DNA of 64,000 nucleotides. Origin: Oreohelix idahoensis (Eukaryota; Mollusca; Gastropoda; Stylommatophora; Oreohelicidae). This document shows positions 21,376 through 33,508 of this stretch, one piece after another. The number at the start of each line of letters is the position of its first letter. The first letter of the stretch is position 1. The notes under the pieces were generated by a model. The model was not told the origin of the DNA, did no database searches, and was given only the letters and a program-made list of their open reading frames with translations. Where the stretch lies: NCBI GenBank assembly GCA_024509875.1, contig JAMPIV010018776.1, forward strand, positions 750,001-814,000, in the 5' to 3' direction. A program made the position numbers and the translations under genes.

Positions 21376-24060
21376 TCAGAAAGTACTGATCTGTACTATA
21401 CTATCAGTGTATACCACTATACGTCATATGTCAACTACAGACATTACAAATGACAAACAAGAAAAGACAATCTGAAAACATTTGCAGAGATCAAATTAAA
21501 TTAAATAGGGGAAATGAAAAAAATGATCACAGAACCTGTGATGATAACTGCCAGATAAGATAACAAGACAAATAACGCTACAGTGTATAAACATAAGGGT
21601 GTAAAAAAAACTGAAATGAAAGGAAAGATGAGACCTACAATTATACAAACAAATCAAACAAAACTAAGGAACACAAAAAATGTTACAAATACAAATATGA
21701 AACAGTCGTCACAACTAACCAAATATTTGCAATCTATGTTGCAAGCAAATTTCAATTAAGAAATTGCTCCCTATCGAACGCCAGAACAAGACCAATATTA
21801 CTCGGTATTTCCTGTTCTAGTCACACAGAATATAAACTAATTTAATACACAACAAATAACATGTAAGCATAAATAGGCAATATAGCATACAATACTCATT
21901 TTATGTCATGAATGGAAAAATATGCCTAGTAAGTGTTGTAAAGTAAAGTAGGCACAGTTTATTTAATAAAATAATACTAAGATTTTTTGCCACTTTATTG
22001 TATAAATACTCAGACTTAAACTATTTTGTCAAAATTTTTATTACATATATGTACAATTTTTAAACTAATTATCACAACATGTGAAACATCCCATTAGGAT
22101 ATCAGTTCCATATTATTTTCTAAACACTGCCCATTGAATTGCATATTATTAATGTGACCAGAGTACTTACAAAATTTTAACTTGCCAGTAATCACTTGTA
22201 TTTACTATTTACAGATCACTTATTATCAGTACAATGTACTTTCTATTGTGAGCCCTAGATACAATTACTGTTATAACTATTACAACACTTTTTGTTCTTC
22301 TACAATGAAGATCTTGTGAAACTGATAACTATCACATTTGTCAACACTGCGATTTCTCTGTACATTGAGAAATGTCACAATCTATTGCTCCAGATATTTT
22401 CTACACTTGATACCACTGTAAAGACTGTGTGTGTAATACTGTCTGTACAGCGAAAAACTGTCAACAAGCGCTGACCTAGATACAGCATCCTATCGGTAAT
22501 ACAGGTCAAGCTGTCCTACTGGTGTTGATGTGTTCAAACAAATGTTCTTTCAGCTGTAAACTGTGATTCTCAACACAAAACTGCGTAAGCTGGACCCAGG
22601 AATCTGGCTCGCCACTGTAAAGACGTTATTTCTTACTACACCTGTAGTACACCACTGTAAAGTATCAGTCTGTCTGCTCTGTAAGGAAGAGTGGTGTGTT
22701 GTTGAGATCAGGCATGCTCCAGTCTACCCAGCTGTAAATGGGTGACTCACCCTAGTCCTGAGTTAGGGAAGGCAAAGGCTCCAGGGGAAGCAGGCCCTAA
22801 ACTTGGTCACTTCAGCCGACGCAGGATGGTGTATGTATGAAGTAGTAGTGTAGAGTGTGATTACCGCGAATGGTGTACTGTTCGTGTGCTGACCAATATA
22901 ATCACTCATACACATGTGTCTACAAGGCACCAATGCAGACTGCTGGAATCTTAGTTTACTCAATTTATTCAGACGTACACACTGGGACATACGAGTACAT
23001 CAGGCTTTGTTGACATAACAATTTGTAGGTATACATAGCAGATCTGAAGTCATGACACATGCAGAAATAATGGGTAGTACATCAAAGTTCAATGTCATGA
23101 TACATCATCTTATGAAACCACGAAAAGGGGGTTTCTAGCAGGATTGAGATCTCTCTGTCACTGTCCGATAATAAGATAAATAATCTGTTCTCTTGGCAGT
23201 GATCAAAACAGACGATGACCGAAATCCAACATGGCTACCTTCCTGAGTTGTCGTTCACTCATTCATAGGAAGAATATCAGCCAAAGTTAATTTACAATGG
23301 ATATATAAAGGATTTCATGAATGGTTCCATGCAGCACTACGGTGATCAGGTTAATTCACGTAGCCATAACCGCTGCAGGAAAATCTGTCATCTTCGTCGA
23401 TACAAAACACGACACTAGCATATCGAAGCACCCAAAAGTCAAGCTAGGCCTAACCGACGAGAGATCATCAAAAATACGAGCTGGGTTTACCTGGAGTCCG
23501 AATCATCTATATACTGACATAAGGAGAGTCTCTAACACAAACTATCGTAGAGACACTATCTCCTCCAGAAGAAAAAACCACTTCGTAAGACATTTTTTCT
23601 TGACGAAGGGACCAGCTCTTGAAAACGTACCCCGCCATTCTTAGCAGTACATCGGAACTCTTCACGACTTGTTAAGACAACTCATACTTCCGCTAACAAG
23701 AATCTAGTCCCTCATACCCATCCAAAATATACAATATAGGACTGATTCTACTTGTACTAATAATATGTAATACATATGAATTCAGGCCATAAACACAATA
23801 AGCAAATTAATATATTTTCTGGCCCTAAAATTAAGTACAAACGCAAGCGTACTATTCTTGCGCTGGATCGATATCCAGACCGATTACTCCTATAATCAAA
23901 AGTGTGAATCAAACATGGATTATCTCGCTTTTACAATAAACAGCATTTTCATACACAGATGGATGCATGACTATATTTTTCCCATATTAAATAACCATAT
24001 CGATTTTTTGTAATATGTGCGTCAAAAATATGCACGCAACAATTAGAGCCACCCCTTCTC
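21376..24060. other. AT-rich non-coding stretch
   Basis: No ORF with a recognisable domain occurs here. It may hold the rest of the leader and 5' LTR of the antisense Gypsy element, but I found no inverted TG..CA boundary, primer site or second copy. A 107-codon ORF at 23321-23644 has no motif and is not supported. Confidence 0.5.
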
Positions 24061-24063
24061 CAG

Positions 24064-24233
24064 GACCTTCCGTTCGGCACCCCCGCCTAGCTACGGAAGC
24101 GAATCACACTATCCTCCCTTAGTGTGACACTATCCTCCCTTAGTGTGACACTATCCTCCCTTAGTGTGACACTATCCTCCCTTAGTGTGATTCGCTTCTG
24201 TAGCTAGGTGAGGGTGCCGCACTGGAAGTTCTT
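24064..24233. repeat. Fold-back repeat enclosing a tandem array
   Basis: Left arm 24064-24110 and right arm 24187-24233 are imperfect reverse complements of each other: CCTAGCTACGGAAGCGAATC on the left, GATTCGCTTCTGTAGCTAGG on the right. Between them are four 21-bp units. The right arm runs into a tRNA-like box (24234), so the arms may be two head-to-head copies of a SINE 5' end. Confidence 0.8.
24107..24190. repeat. Four perfect 21-bp tandem units
   Basis: The units start at 24107, 24128, 24149 and 24170 and appear identical. Each begins CACTA and carries TAGTG near its end, so each unit is itself a small inverted repeat around CCTCCC. Perfect identity points to recent expansion. Confidence 0.9.
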
Positions 24234-24330
24234 GGTTCGATTCCCCGGTAAGCCTCACGTCTGTTGTTTTTCTGTTGTCTAGTTTTCTACTTCTTTATTT
24301 CTCACGAATGCCTGAAAACATACCTTTATG
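24191..24330 (+). repeat. Candidate tRNA-like SINE head
   Basis: An A-box-like TAGCTAGGTGAGG (24201) and an exact consensus-like B box GGTTCGATTCC (24234-24244) are spaced as in a tRNA-derived promoter. The downstream words resemble 7290-7400. No poly(A) tail or target duplication was identified, and there is no acceptor-stem pairing that would make it a real tRNA. Bases 24331-24573 show nothing further. Confidence 0.4.
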
Positions 24331-24573
24331 TGTGTGTAATATTTAATTATCCAATAAGGAAGGCACCTAGTTTGCAAGGACATCACTGTACAACTCAACC
24401 TAATTTGATGATCTAAGACGATGGAGGTAAGCTCTTTCTGTATTTACTTCCTACTAAATCAAGATGCTTTCAAATGCCTTTGGCTTGTGGCGATAATAGC
24501 GGGTTGAAGGAGATTTAACCTGTGCTATGACAATTTCCCCCGCTGATTTATCCGACATTGACTTTTGCTAGGC

Positions 24574-24610
<37 letters not shown>
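24574..24610. repeat. (AAT)n microsatellite
   Basis: About twelve AAT units in a row lie just outside the 3' end of the antisense LINE. Confidence 0.95.
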
Positions 24611-24629
24611 GCCCCTTCAGTCATAAGGC

Positions 24630-24854
24630 AACGAACGAACGAACGAACAAAATCTTTATTTCATCAGGGTAAAGAAATAGGCATAATTGCCTTTTTACAT
24701 TTCTGCCCTGCAATACAATTTTCAGCGTTCTGCAAATTAAAATTAAAATATTGACAACTTCAGACAGGATTAATTAATATTATCATCACAATCAGAAACT
24801 GAGCATACACAAGTGCATTTACTCATAGTCATTCACGCACATAGAGAGAGGAAT

Positions 24855-24898
<44 letters not shown>

Positions 24899-24910
24899 AG
24901 AGAGAGAGAT

Positions 24911-24983
<73 letters not shown>

Positions 24984-27379
24984 AAGCAATAAAGCTACTT
25001 AATATAAAAAATTCAATTTAAAATGAAAATATTACAATGACAGTTAATGCTCGTGGAAACGTTGAAATAACTGAAACAGAATTGTCGTTAAATGTGTGTA
25101 CAAGATTTCATGACTTGTGAATGCAGATGTCTTTTGAATGAAATGTAATTATCAGTTTAGACAGACTTGGGTAGGGAATTCCATGCTAAACCACCTGCAT
25201 AACTAAAACAACTTCGGAAGAGGTCAGTTCGAGGTTTTGCAAGGTCCAAAAGTAGGTCGCATCGTATAAACTATGAGCAGTATTTATAGCGAAAGAACAT
25301 TTGCAAGTATGAAGGCGTTCTGCCGTGTAAAATTTCATGCACAAACGGGAGATCTTGGAAGAAGAAGAATTTTTTAAGAGGAAGAACATTCAGCTGTGAA
25401 AATAGCTGAGCACTGGGAATGTTATCATTCAGGCAAACAAGTCGTAGCGCCCTTTTATGTAGGGATTTTAGGCGTTTCAAAAACGACAAGCCACAGCGAC
25501 TCCAGACATTTGAGCAATAAGAAAGGTGACTTTGAATATGTGCATAATAGAATATAAGTCTAGAGTGCGGACATAAAAAATGTTTGATTTTTGAGAGTTG
25601 AAACAATTTTAGTGAGATCTTGTTTGCGATGAAATAGACATGTGACTTCCAGCTTAGAGACTGGTCGATGACCACACCCAACAAGCTGTGATCCGCAACT
25701 TGCTTAATACGTTCTCCGTCTAGAGATAAAGATAACGTATTTGGTTGACAGTGCAGAATCTTTTGGCGGGTTGAGATAATCAAAGATTGAATTTTGTTTT
25801 TATTAATGGACATCTATTAATAGTGCACCAAGCTTGTACAATGTCCAGGCGATGCTGTAAAAGAGACTCAACAGTGTTAATGTCTGTGCCAGCTACTGTT
25901 ACTGTGGTATCATCAGAAACATAAGACAATCGTCATGTGGCAATGACAAGGGCTGGTCATTGATGAAGATGCTGAAGAGTAAGGGTCCTAGTATCGAGCC
26001 CTGCGGGACACCCATTGTAGTGGTGTATGATGTAGAGAGCACATTATTGTATAAGACTCGTTGTGTTCTGTTTTCAAGGAATGATTTTATTAATGTGATC
26101 ACTTTTGGATGAAATTTGTACACCGCAAGCTTTTGTATCAGCAACGAGTGGTCAATTGTGTCAAATGCTTTGTAAAGATCGATTAACAATACTCCATTTA
26201 TTTTTTTCGCAGATTTCGGTAATCTTAGTCAACAAGGATTGACAAGAGTGTTTGGGTCGAAATCCAGATTGGTTTTCATGTATAAGACTGTAGCTGTTCA
26301 GTGAAGAAAGAATATGTTTATACATGTGTCGTTCAAGAGGTTTAGTTAAGACTGATAGTAGGGGAATCGGCCGGTAGTTTGTGACGATATTAATATCACC
26401 TTTTTTAGGTACTGATACCACTAAGCCTGTTTTCAGTCGTTGAGGAAACACTTTCTTTGTGAGTCACAGATTGTACATGTAAGTGAGTGAGTCGCATACA
26501 ACAGGCTCTGCAAGCTGAAGTATCCTCGAAGATATTCCATCTTCACCGCACGATTTCTTCTGGGGTAAAGATTTAATTAAAATAGAAACCTCCGAGATTG
26601 GCAGTAACAGTAATTCAGGAAGGTGGGCTTCGTTTAACCTCGATTGAACGAAATCAAAAAGAGCAGTACAATTCAGTTGCTGATGATTTATCCCTGATGT
26701 TCGTGCGATCGACGAGAAGAACTGGCAAAATTCATCAGCATTAATGTTTGTAGCTTGCTGTCGGAGGTTATGCCGGCGTACATTTGTGAGAAGGTTAATA
26801 GCGCTCCAGATTTTAGACGAGCTCCGGCCGTCGTCAATAATGGATTTGAGGTGCTGTCTTTTAGACTTCCTTACAATGTACTGCGCTCATTTTCTATATT
26901 TTCTATAGCTTATATGGTCTCCAATCTTCTTGAAATAGTCTCGCTGTTACCTAGTTTTCAGGTATTCCAAAGTTATCCATGGAGGCATAAATTTTGACTT
27001 GACACGTTTTATACGCACAGGAGCATGTTTGTTAAGAACTGAAGTGAATGCTGTCAGCCATATTTCTAGGGCTTCAGTCGGGTCAGATACTCCATTGACA
27101 TTATCAAAAGGTGTCGCTAAGAGATCAGACAAGAACTTGGTGCTATCAAAATTCTTGAATATTCGTGCTTGTACAACCTGGTGACAGAGTTTAGGAATTC
27201 GAACTCGCTTAGACCACATACGGGAACGCAGACTTCAATGATGTGAGCAGTGTTAGTAACATAAAGATGATCTATGCAGGTTGATGACTTGTCAGTGACT
27301 CGGGTTGGTAGCGATATCAACTGGTTCAGGTTGTACATGGCATACAAATTATCCCAATTAACGTTTCGCTTCAAGGCAT
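24630..27379 (-). mobile_element. Antisense jockey/CR1-like LINE, 3' portion
   Basis: From high to low coordinate: the end of the endonuclease (LISLPTRVTDKSSTCIDHLY, near 27300), a linker (KHAPVRIKRVKSKFMPPWIT, near 26980), RT with VPKKGDINIVTNYRPI and FRPKHSC (26161-26451), LIDLYKAFDTIDHSL and MGVPQGSILGPLLF (25899-26189), then YVSDD for YADD (near 25875) and DHSLLGVVIDQSLSWKSH (25271-25813). At least two frameshifts occur. The 3' end is a (TTCG)n tail at 24630-24650 preceded by an AATAAA-like signal. The element is cut at 27379 by an LTR element; its 5' part resumes at 45435. Confidence 0.88.
24842..24980. repeat. (GA)n microsatellite in LINE 3' region
   Basis: About 140 bases of near-perfect GA repeat, with a G8 interruption at 24893-24900, lie inside the untranslated 3' part of the antisense LINE. 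Confidence 0.95.
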
Positions 27380-29805
27380 TGTGGTAAAGTGGGATGTTAT
27401 AAATATTTATAGGGGACTTAGTGTACTGACTGAGATCAGCTGTGAAGGTATCTGTATCTAATAGGTGTGGTGTATTATAGATGACCTTACTTGCTACCAC
27501 ATTTATACCTCAGTCAGAATTATTCTGGAATATTGTGATGACTACGTTGAATGTCTAGGGTTATGATAATGATGAAGTGTAAGTCACAACAACAACAGAC
27601 AGATAAACAATTTAATTTAATCCACAACACTTTACAACACTGTGACACTCACATACATATAACACTCTATAAGACTATCTTAAATGAGTCAAGTCTTAAC
27701 GTTTAAAAATATATGTATTAATTCCTTCAAATATTAGATACCCTGATTCAACTACAAAGTGAACCAGGAATCACAATCAAATGTAATCACCAGTTATATG
27801 TACACAATTTATAGATAGACTCTTCGTATTGACATATATTATTATTATTATCATATGTGTGTAAGTTGTGATGTAGTACTATGAGGTAATACTGGCTTGT
27901 TCAAGCTTGGTTGTTGTTTGTCATCATGACTTCAAGTGTTTGCTTATGGTGGAAATAGTATTGGGAAAAGTTCACAGTTTCTGTCAATTGAAACAATTTA
28001 TTGTCCCTCTTTCTTTAATATTCTGTCAATTTTAGAGGGGGGTACATAAGATTGAGCTGCTCTGGCTACAGAATCTTATCTTCTGTGAGGGCGGCAGGAA
28101 ACAGTCTCCTCTGCTCGCTTGCTTCACCGTATACTTGAGAACCAACACTGGTCGCTATCTTGACCAAGGAGTAAGCTACCAGCCTCTGGATTCAGCAAAA
28201 CTCAGACCAGGTGCTGCTTCAATAAGTTAGGACCACGGTCCCTGAAACAAGAAGGTTGTACCTCCTACTTCAGAACCAATTTATAATCTATTTCCACACT
28301 GAACACAATACATAACAAACACTGAGTTCAGAGCGGTAGGCCAACTGCTAGCTTCATCTGAAACAATTTACACCAGTATTCTTCTCCTTAATGGTTACTA
28401 CGCCTCTGCAATTCCAGCATTAGTTCCTTCTAGTCAATAAGATAGGTGTCAGTGTACTATTTGGCGATCCCATGCAGATATACTTCTCTCCGACAAGTTT
28501 TGTTCAGGTAGGAGTAATATCTAGGCTTTGCCTCATGTTTGCTACTGAACCACACATATATACAGACATAAATTATCAATTCACATTCAATTTTCATCAA
28601 AAAGATATCAAATATGTCAATCTTACCACAATTCATGGAAATAATAAACAAATACGTTGACTGGCGATGAATTTTGGCACAATTTCGATCTGCCTCTGTC
28701 CCAGGCTTTTATTTAGAAAAATATGAGCTGGATCTCAACGCACTGTTTCTTAGTAAGTTTATTCTAAAATGTGGCACTGAACAGACGCTCCTAATTGACT
28801 ATATCAGCGGGTCTAGCCAATAGGACCATGTTTACACAAGCTTTTGAAAAAATTTACCCTTCCTACGTTTCCCCTAACAACCAAAATTAGTATTTGCAGT
28901 CCGACTAATCGTGTTTCGTCTTACATATTATTCTAGCCAATCACATAGGATTTAACTTGTTGGCCTATTTCCCGTAAAATGGTGGTTTTAAAACATGCCA
29001 CTGAGCAAATATGATCGGGTGCTGTCTGACACCCTCACTATTTTAGTTTGGCCATAATTTGTTAATTCCTAGACTATTTGCGTAACACTTAACATATTCT
29101 TTGTCAGCAAGTCCTAAGGAACCCAAATATATAAATTTAATGGAGCTAAGTGGCTGCGTTCAAAATATGCATTTTCTTCTACCTCCCGTTCACTTCGATA
29201 CGATGTGGTGTCTCGGTACTGTCAGGCTTTCAGACATAAAACAGTATAATGTCATGTTTACTAATAAGCATTAAACAGGTTTTTAAACCTAACCCTCGTA
29301 TTGGTAGTGTTTTTTATCACTGTCTATTTGAAAAAAAGTTAGTACTTCATGCCTTACGCTTGGGGGTGGCATTATTTTATATCGCGCGACTGCATGTTAG
29401 TGTTGCATGCGTCCCTCAGTACATTTCTCCCCCTCTCTCTATCCTAAGTCCATCTGTCTTTTAGTTTACGTAGAGCATAAATGACATGAATGGAATATTA
29501 AATCTAGGTCATTACGCAGTGTGTCTATCTCAAGGTTTTCTAAGAAAGATAGTACTAGTTTTATTTGTAGAACGCGTGTATTGATGCAGTAGGCTTTACT
29601 ATCAAATGTGAGAGCGTTACAATTTTGTAGACGGAGCATAGAAAAAGGGGAATTTTTGGTTCAGCCATTATGGCGTTATACAACGGATGCGCTATTGGAA
29701 AAGCACTGGTCTTTAACCATTCTTCTTTCCTTTTCTTGTATTAATTCGTTAGGCTTTACATTTACTTTTTAATTTATATATGTGGATTTAGAATGTTTCA
29801 CGACA
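27380..29805 (-). repeat. 3' LTR of outer element
   Basis: Read antisense it begins TGTCGTGAAAC and ends TTTACCACA, i.e. TG..CA ends. It is nearly identical to 42265-44405 over their shared length and recognisably homologous to the forward LTRs at 30901 and 37566. At ~2.4 kb it is long for Ty3/Gypsy. Small ORFs in it also recur in the other LTR copy, but they have no recognisable domain. Confidence 0.9.
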
Positions 29806-30895
29806 AATTCTCCCCACTTAAAACAGACGTTATACGTCAGTCTATAATTCTACATACACATAGAGAAATTTAGGTCTATGCCTGGTGATTTCTTTGATTT
29901 TCATCGCACGGATGGCGGCTTAGAAAATCTGCATCAACGTTTCTCTGATTTCATTTTGATCATGGATTAATGCAGGTGGGTCAATTCAAAGTAAGCACTA
30001 CTGACGAAGGTTGCCTCAGACCTCTGCAATCCAAGAATCCATCTCAGATATGTTACTGTACAGCTGCAAGTGTTACGGCTTGTCTTACTACTGCTTAGCA
30101 ATCAATATTCACCATTTCTTTTCTCAGAGTCTGCTCAGCGACATGTCCAGAGAAGATGAGATGTTCCTCAAATTGTACGTTATGAGGAGTTTATCTATAT
30201 GGTGATATCTGAGTTGTGTAGGGGATCCAATAATGTCCTGATGAGCCTTAATAAACACTCGGACGATCCTCAATTCAAAAAGGCAACAATGGAGACACTC
30301 TGCTCCTCCGAAATGTTCACAGCCAACAATTGGTCTGATCTCAGGCGTGATTGAATGTGGAAACACCCTTCTAATAATATATTTATAATGTTCTATAATG
30401 TGCCACTCAAATGGAGGCCATATTCACCAACTATAGTTTCGCCTACCGACAATCTGGTGAATTAAGATAATATGTGGGGAAATGAGTTTCTGCATCAGAA
30501 ATCAATTCGCCCTTAGCATTGCTATAAGATGTGTGCGTTATCACCATCCAGGGTCCGAACAATACTTTCCCTTGGACGGTGTAGGGTCGGGTGACTACCA
30601 ATGTCACCAGTGCCCTTTTAATGCTAAGTTAATAGCCATAGTGTGAAGCGCTGTGAGCATTTTCCGAATTGCTCACTCGTCCACTGCCCACTGTTCTTCT
30701 GTTAACCATTTGTTTCGGTTTTAACTTAGGCGGATCATCTTCAATGTCAATGTCAGCCAGCTCCCTAAATGCGGCTTCAAACTGTTCCTGGGTTGACTGG
30801 TCTGAGTTTCTATTTTCTCTGGATGCCCTTCTCAGAGTTGCGAATCTAAATATTTTTGGTGAACACTGTTGGGGGGAAGGTGGATACCTATCCTC
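29806..30895 (-). pseudogene. Outer element: linker frame, unknown stretch and RNase H end
   Basis: Next to the junction (30895-30629) the reading frame continues directly from the protease-integrase ORF on the other side of the inserted element, through an acidic stretch (ELADIDIEDDPPKLKPKQ) to a stop. The last ~100 bases before the polypurine tract encode ADFLSRHPCDEN, the end of RNase H. Between them, 30620 to 29960, I recognise neither integrase core nor RT. An internal deletion plus decay is likely. The polypurine tract AAGTGGGGAG is at 29810-29819. Confidence 0.7.
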
Positions 30896-30900
30896 TATGT

Positions 30901-33304
30901 TGTCATGAAATATTCTAATCCACATATATAAATTATTAGGTAAATATAAAGCCTAACAAATAAAATTAATAAAGAGAAGAGCAATGGTAAAATAACAGTG
31001 CTGTCACAAAGAATGTACTCGAAATCCCCCTTGTTTTCTGCTTCGTCTGCAAATTGTAACGCTTTCACGTTGATATAAAAGCTTACTGTATTATTACCCG
31101 CCTTCTTCAATGAAACGTGTGCTGCATTTCTAAGAAAAACATTGAGACGTACTGCGTAATGACCTAAATTAATCCTAACATTAATTATACTGCGTTACCA
31201 AAACGAACGAACAGTTGGACTAAAGGATAAAAAGAGAAGGGAGAGGCAGAAAGCCGAACACTAAACACGCTTCGCGCGATACATAAATGCTGCCATCACG
31301 CGTGTAAGACTACAAGCACTAACTTTTTTTTCAGACGGACAGTGATAAAATACATTAACCATCCCAGAGTTAGGTTTATAAATCATAAAAAAACTCTTAT
31401 TAGAAAAGATAACATTAGATGGGTTTACGGTTGAGAACATAACAGTACCCAGACAGCACATCTTCGAAACAGGAGGTAGAAGAAATTGCATATTTTGAAT
31501 GCAGCCACGTAGCTCCTTTAAATTTGTATTTTTGGGTTCCTTAGGGCTTGCTGACAAATAATATGTAAAACGTTACGCAAATAGTCCAGGAATTAATAAA
31601 TTATACCCAAAATAAAATATTGGGGGTGCCTGACAGCATAAAATCATTTCTGCTCATACGATTTTTTTTTAACGTGTTTGAAAAAAATTTACGTTACAGA
31701 AATAGCCTACCATGTAAACTCCAAATTGATTGGAGCGCAACAAATGAAAGCCTAACCACGATTGGTCGGGCTATAAATACTATCTTGGTTGTTAGGGGAA
31801 ACGGGGAAAGGTAACATTTTTTCAAACACTTGTCGAAACGGGGCTCATTGGTCAGACTCGCTGATATACACACTTGGGAGCGTTAGTTCGAAACCACTTG
31901 TTTAAAATAGCTTGATAAAGCATCAGTGCGTTGAAGCCAGCATATATTTGGCTAAATAAAAGCCTGGAAGATAAGCCGATGGGAATTTGTGCCAGTTTGT
32001 GCCAGAATTCATTGCTAATCAACGTATCTGTGTTTATTCGTATGAATTGTGGTAAGCTTGAACCATTCAATATCTTTTAATGAAAATTGAATGTGAATTG
32101 TGATTTATGCCTGTATATATATGTGTAGTTCAGTGGCCAACGTGAGGTAAAGCCTGTAATGCTCCAGCCTGAACAGAGGGTGTCGGAGAGAAGTAAAACG
32201 GCATGGAATGGCCAAACAGTACACTGACACCTGGATGATTGACTAGAAAGAAATAATGCTGGAAGTGCAGAGGCGTAGTAACCATTAAGAAGGGTAATAC
32301 TGGAATAAAGTATTTCAAATGAAGCTGACAGTTGGCCTAATGCTCTGAACTCAATGTTTGTGCTGTGTTGTGATCAATGTAACAAGAGAGTTTAAGTTAG
32401 TTATGAAGTAGAAGGTACATCCTTCTTGATTTCAGGGACAGTGGTCTTGATGGTACTGAGCAGCACCTGGTCAGAGCTTTGCTGAATCCAGAGTCGGACA
32501 GCATACTCCTTGGTCTTTTTAGCTATCAGTGAGGTGTCTCCTGAGCCCAGAGGAGAATTCGAGCAGAGGAGTCCTTTCCTGCCGCCATCACGCCAGATAA
32601 GCGAATTGGCCAGCTGAGCTCAACATTATGTCCCCTCATCTTGAACTGATTTTTTAAAATTAACATTAAGAGGGGAATTTACTTGTCTTAAAATCAGGAA
32701 CTGTGAACATCTCCAATACTGGTCCCTAAAGACAAACTATTGAAGTCATGATGACAAATACCAACAGAGCTTGAACAAAACAAAACCAGTATTACCTCAT
32801 TTTACTACTACACAACTGACACACATAGAACATTTGTAATAATATATGTCACTACAATATTCATATTAAATACATTCTGTACATAACTTGTAATTTAAAT
32901 TGATTGTGATTCCTGGTTCCCTTGTAGTTGAATCAGGACACATATTCATTCATGCCAGTAATGAATACATATTGTTATTTGAAAGTTTATCAGTGACTCT
33001 TTTAAGATATCTTTGTAGAGTGTTATATGTATGTGAGTGTCACAGTGTTGTCAAGAGTAGTGGATTAAATTAAATTGTTTATCTGTCTGTTGTTGTGACT
33101 TACACTTCACCATACTCATACCCTAGACACATAACGTAGCATCACACTATTCCAGAATAATTCTGACTGAGATATATAGATATGTGGTAGCAAGTAAGGT
33201 TATCTATAATACACTACTCTTAATAGATATAGATACCTTCACAGCTGATCTCAGTCAGTACACTAAGTTCCCTATAAGTATTTATAACATCCCACTTCAC
33301 CACA
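30901..33304 (+). repeat. 5' LTR of inner element
   Basis: It starts TGTCATGAAATATTC and ends CACTTCACCACA. It would contain the promoter and polyadenylation signal, but I could not place the U3/R/U5 limits. It is near-identical to 37566-39968. Confidence 0.93.
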
Positions 33305-33309
33305 TATAT

Positions 33310-33328
33310 TGGGGTCTCGCTCTTGGGA
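33310..33328 (+). other. Primer binding site of inner element
   Basis: TGGGGTCTCGCTCTTGGGA starts five bases after the 5' LTR. It begins with TGG, complementary to a tRNA CCA end. The outer element has the same site in the same position with CCC for the TT part. It resembles proline-type primer sites, but the tRNA is not firmly identified. Confidence 0.75.
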
Positions 33329-33508
33329 TTTTGAATCTTTAACTATTAAAAATATTGGGGGTAATTCACTTCAGGGAATATAAGAATTAAAAGGTATCCT
33401 TGGGTGGAATTAAATAAGGTTGAGCTCACGGTGCCTGTGTTGTCCATTAGATATATAGTTAGAAATTGAATTGTTGGGTAGACATTATAAAAATTTACCT
33501 GATAGACA

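Noticed and set aside
23321..23644. A 107-codon ORF as a host gene
   Set aside because: No motif, no repeat partner and a length expected by chance in this much sequence.
24107..24190. CRISPR-like direct repeats
   Set aside because: The 21-bp units are directly adjacent with no spacers, in a eukaryotic context with no cas genes.
28457..28651. Small ORF conserved between LTR copies (also at 43342-43536)
   Set aside because: Its conservation is explained by LTR identity; the forward LTRs do not preserve the frame, and no domain is visible.
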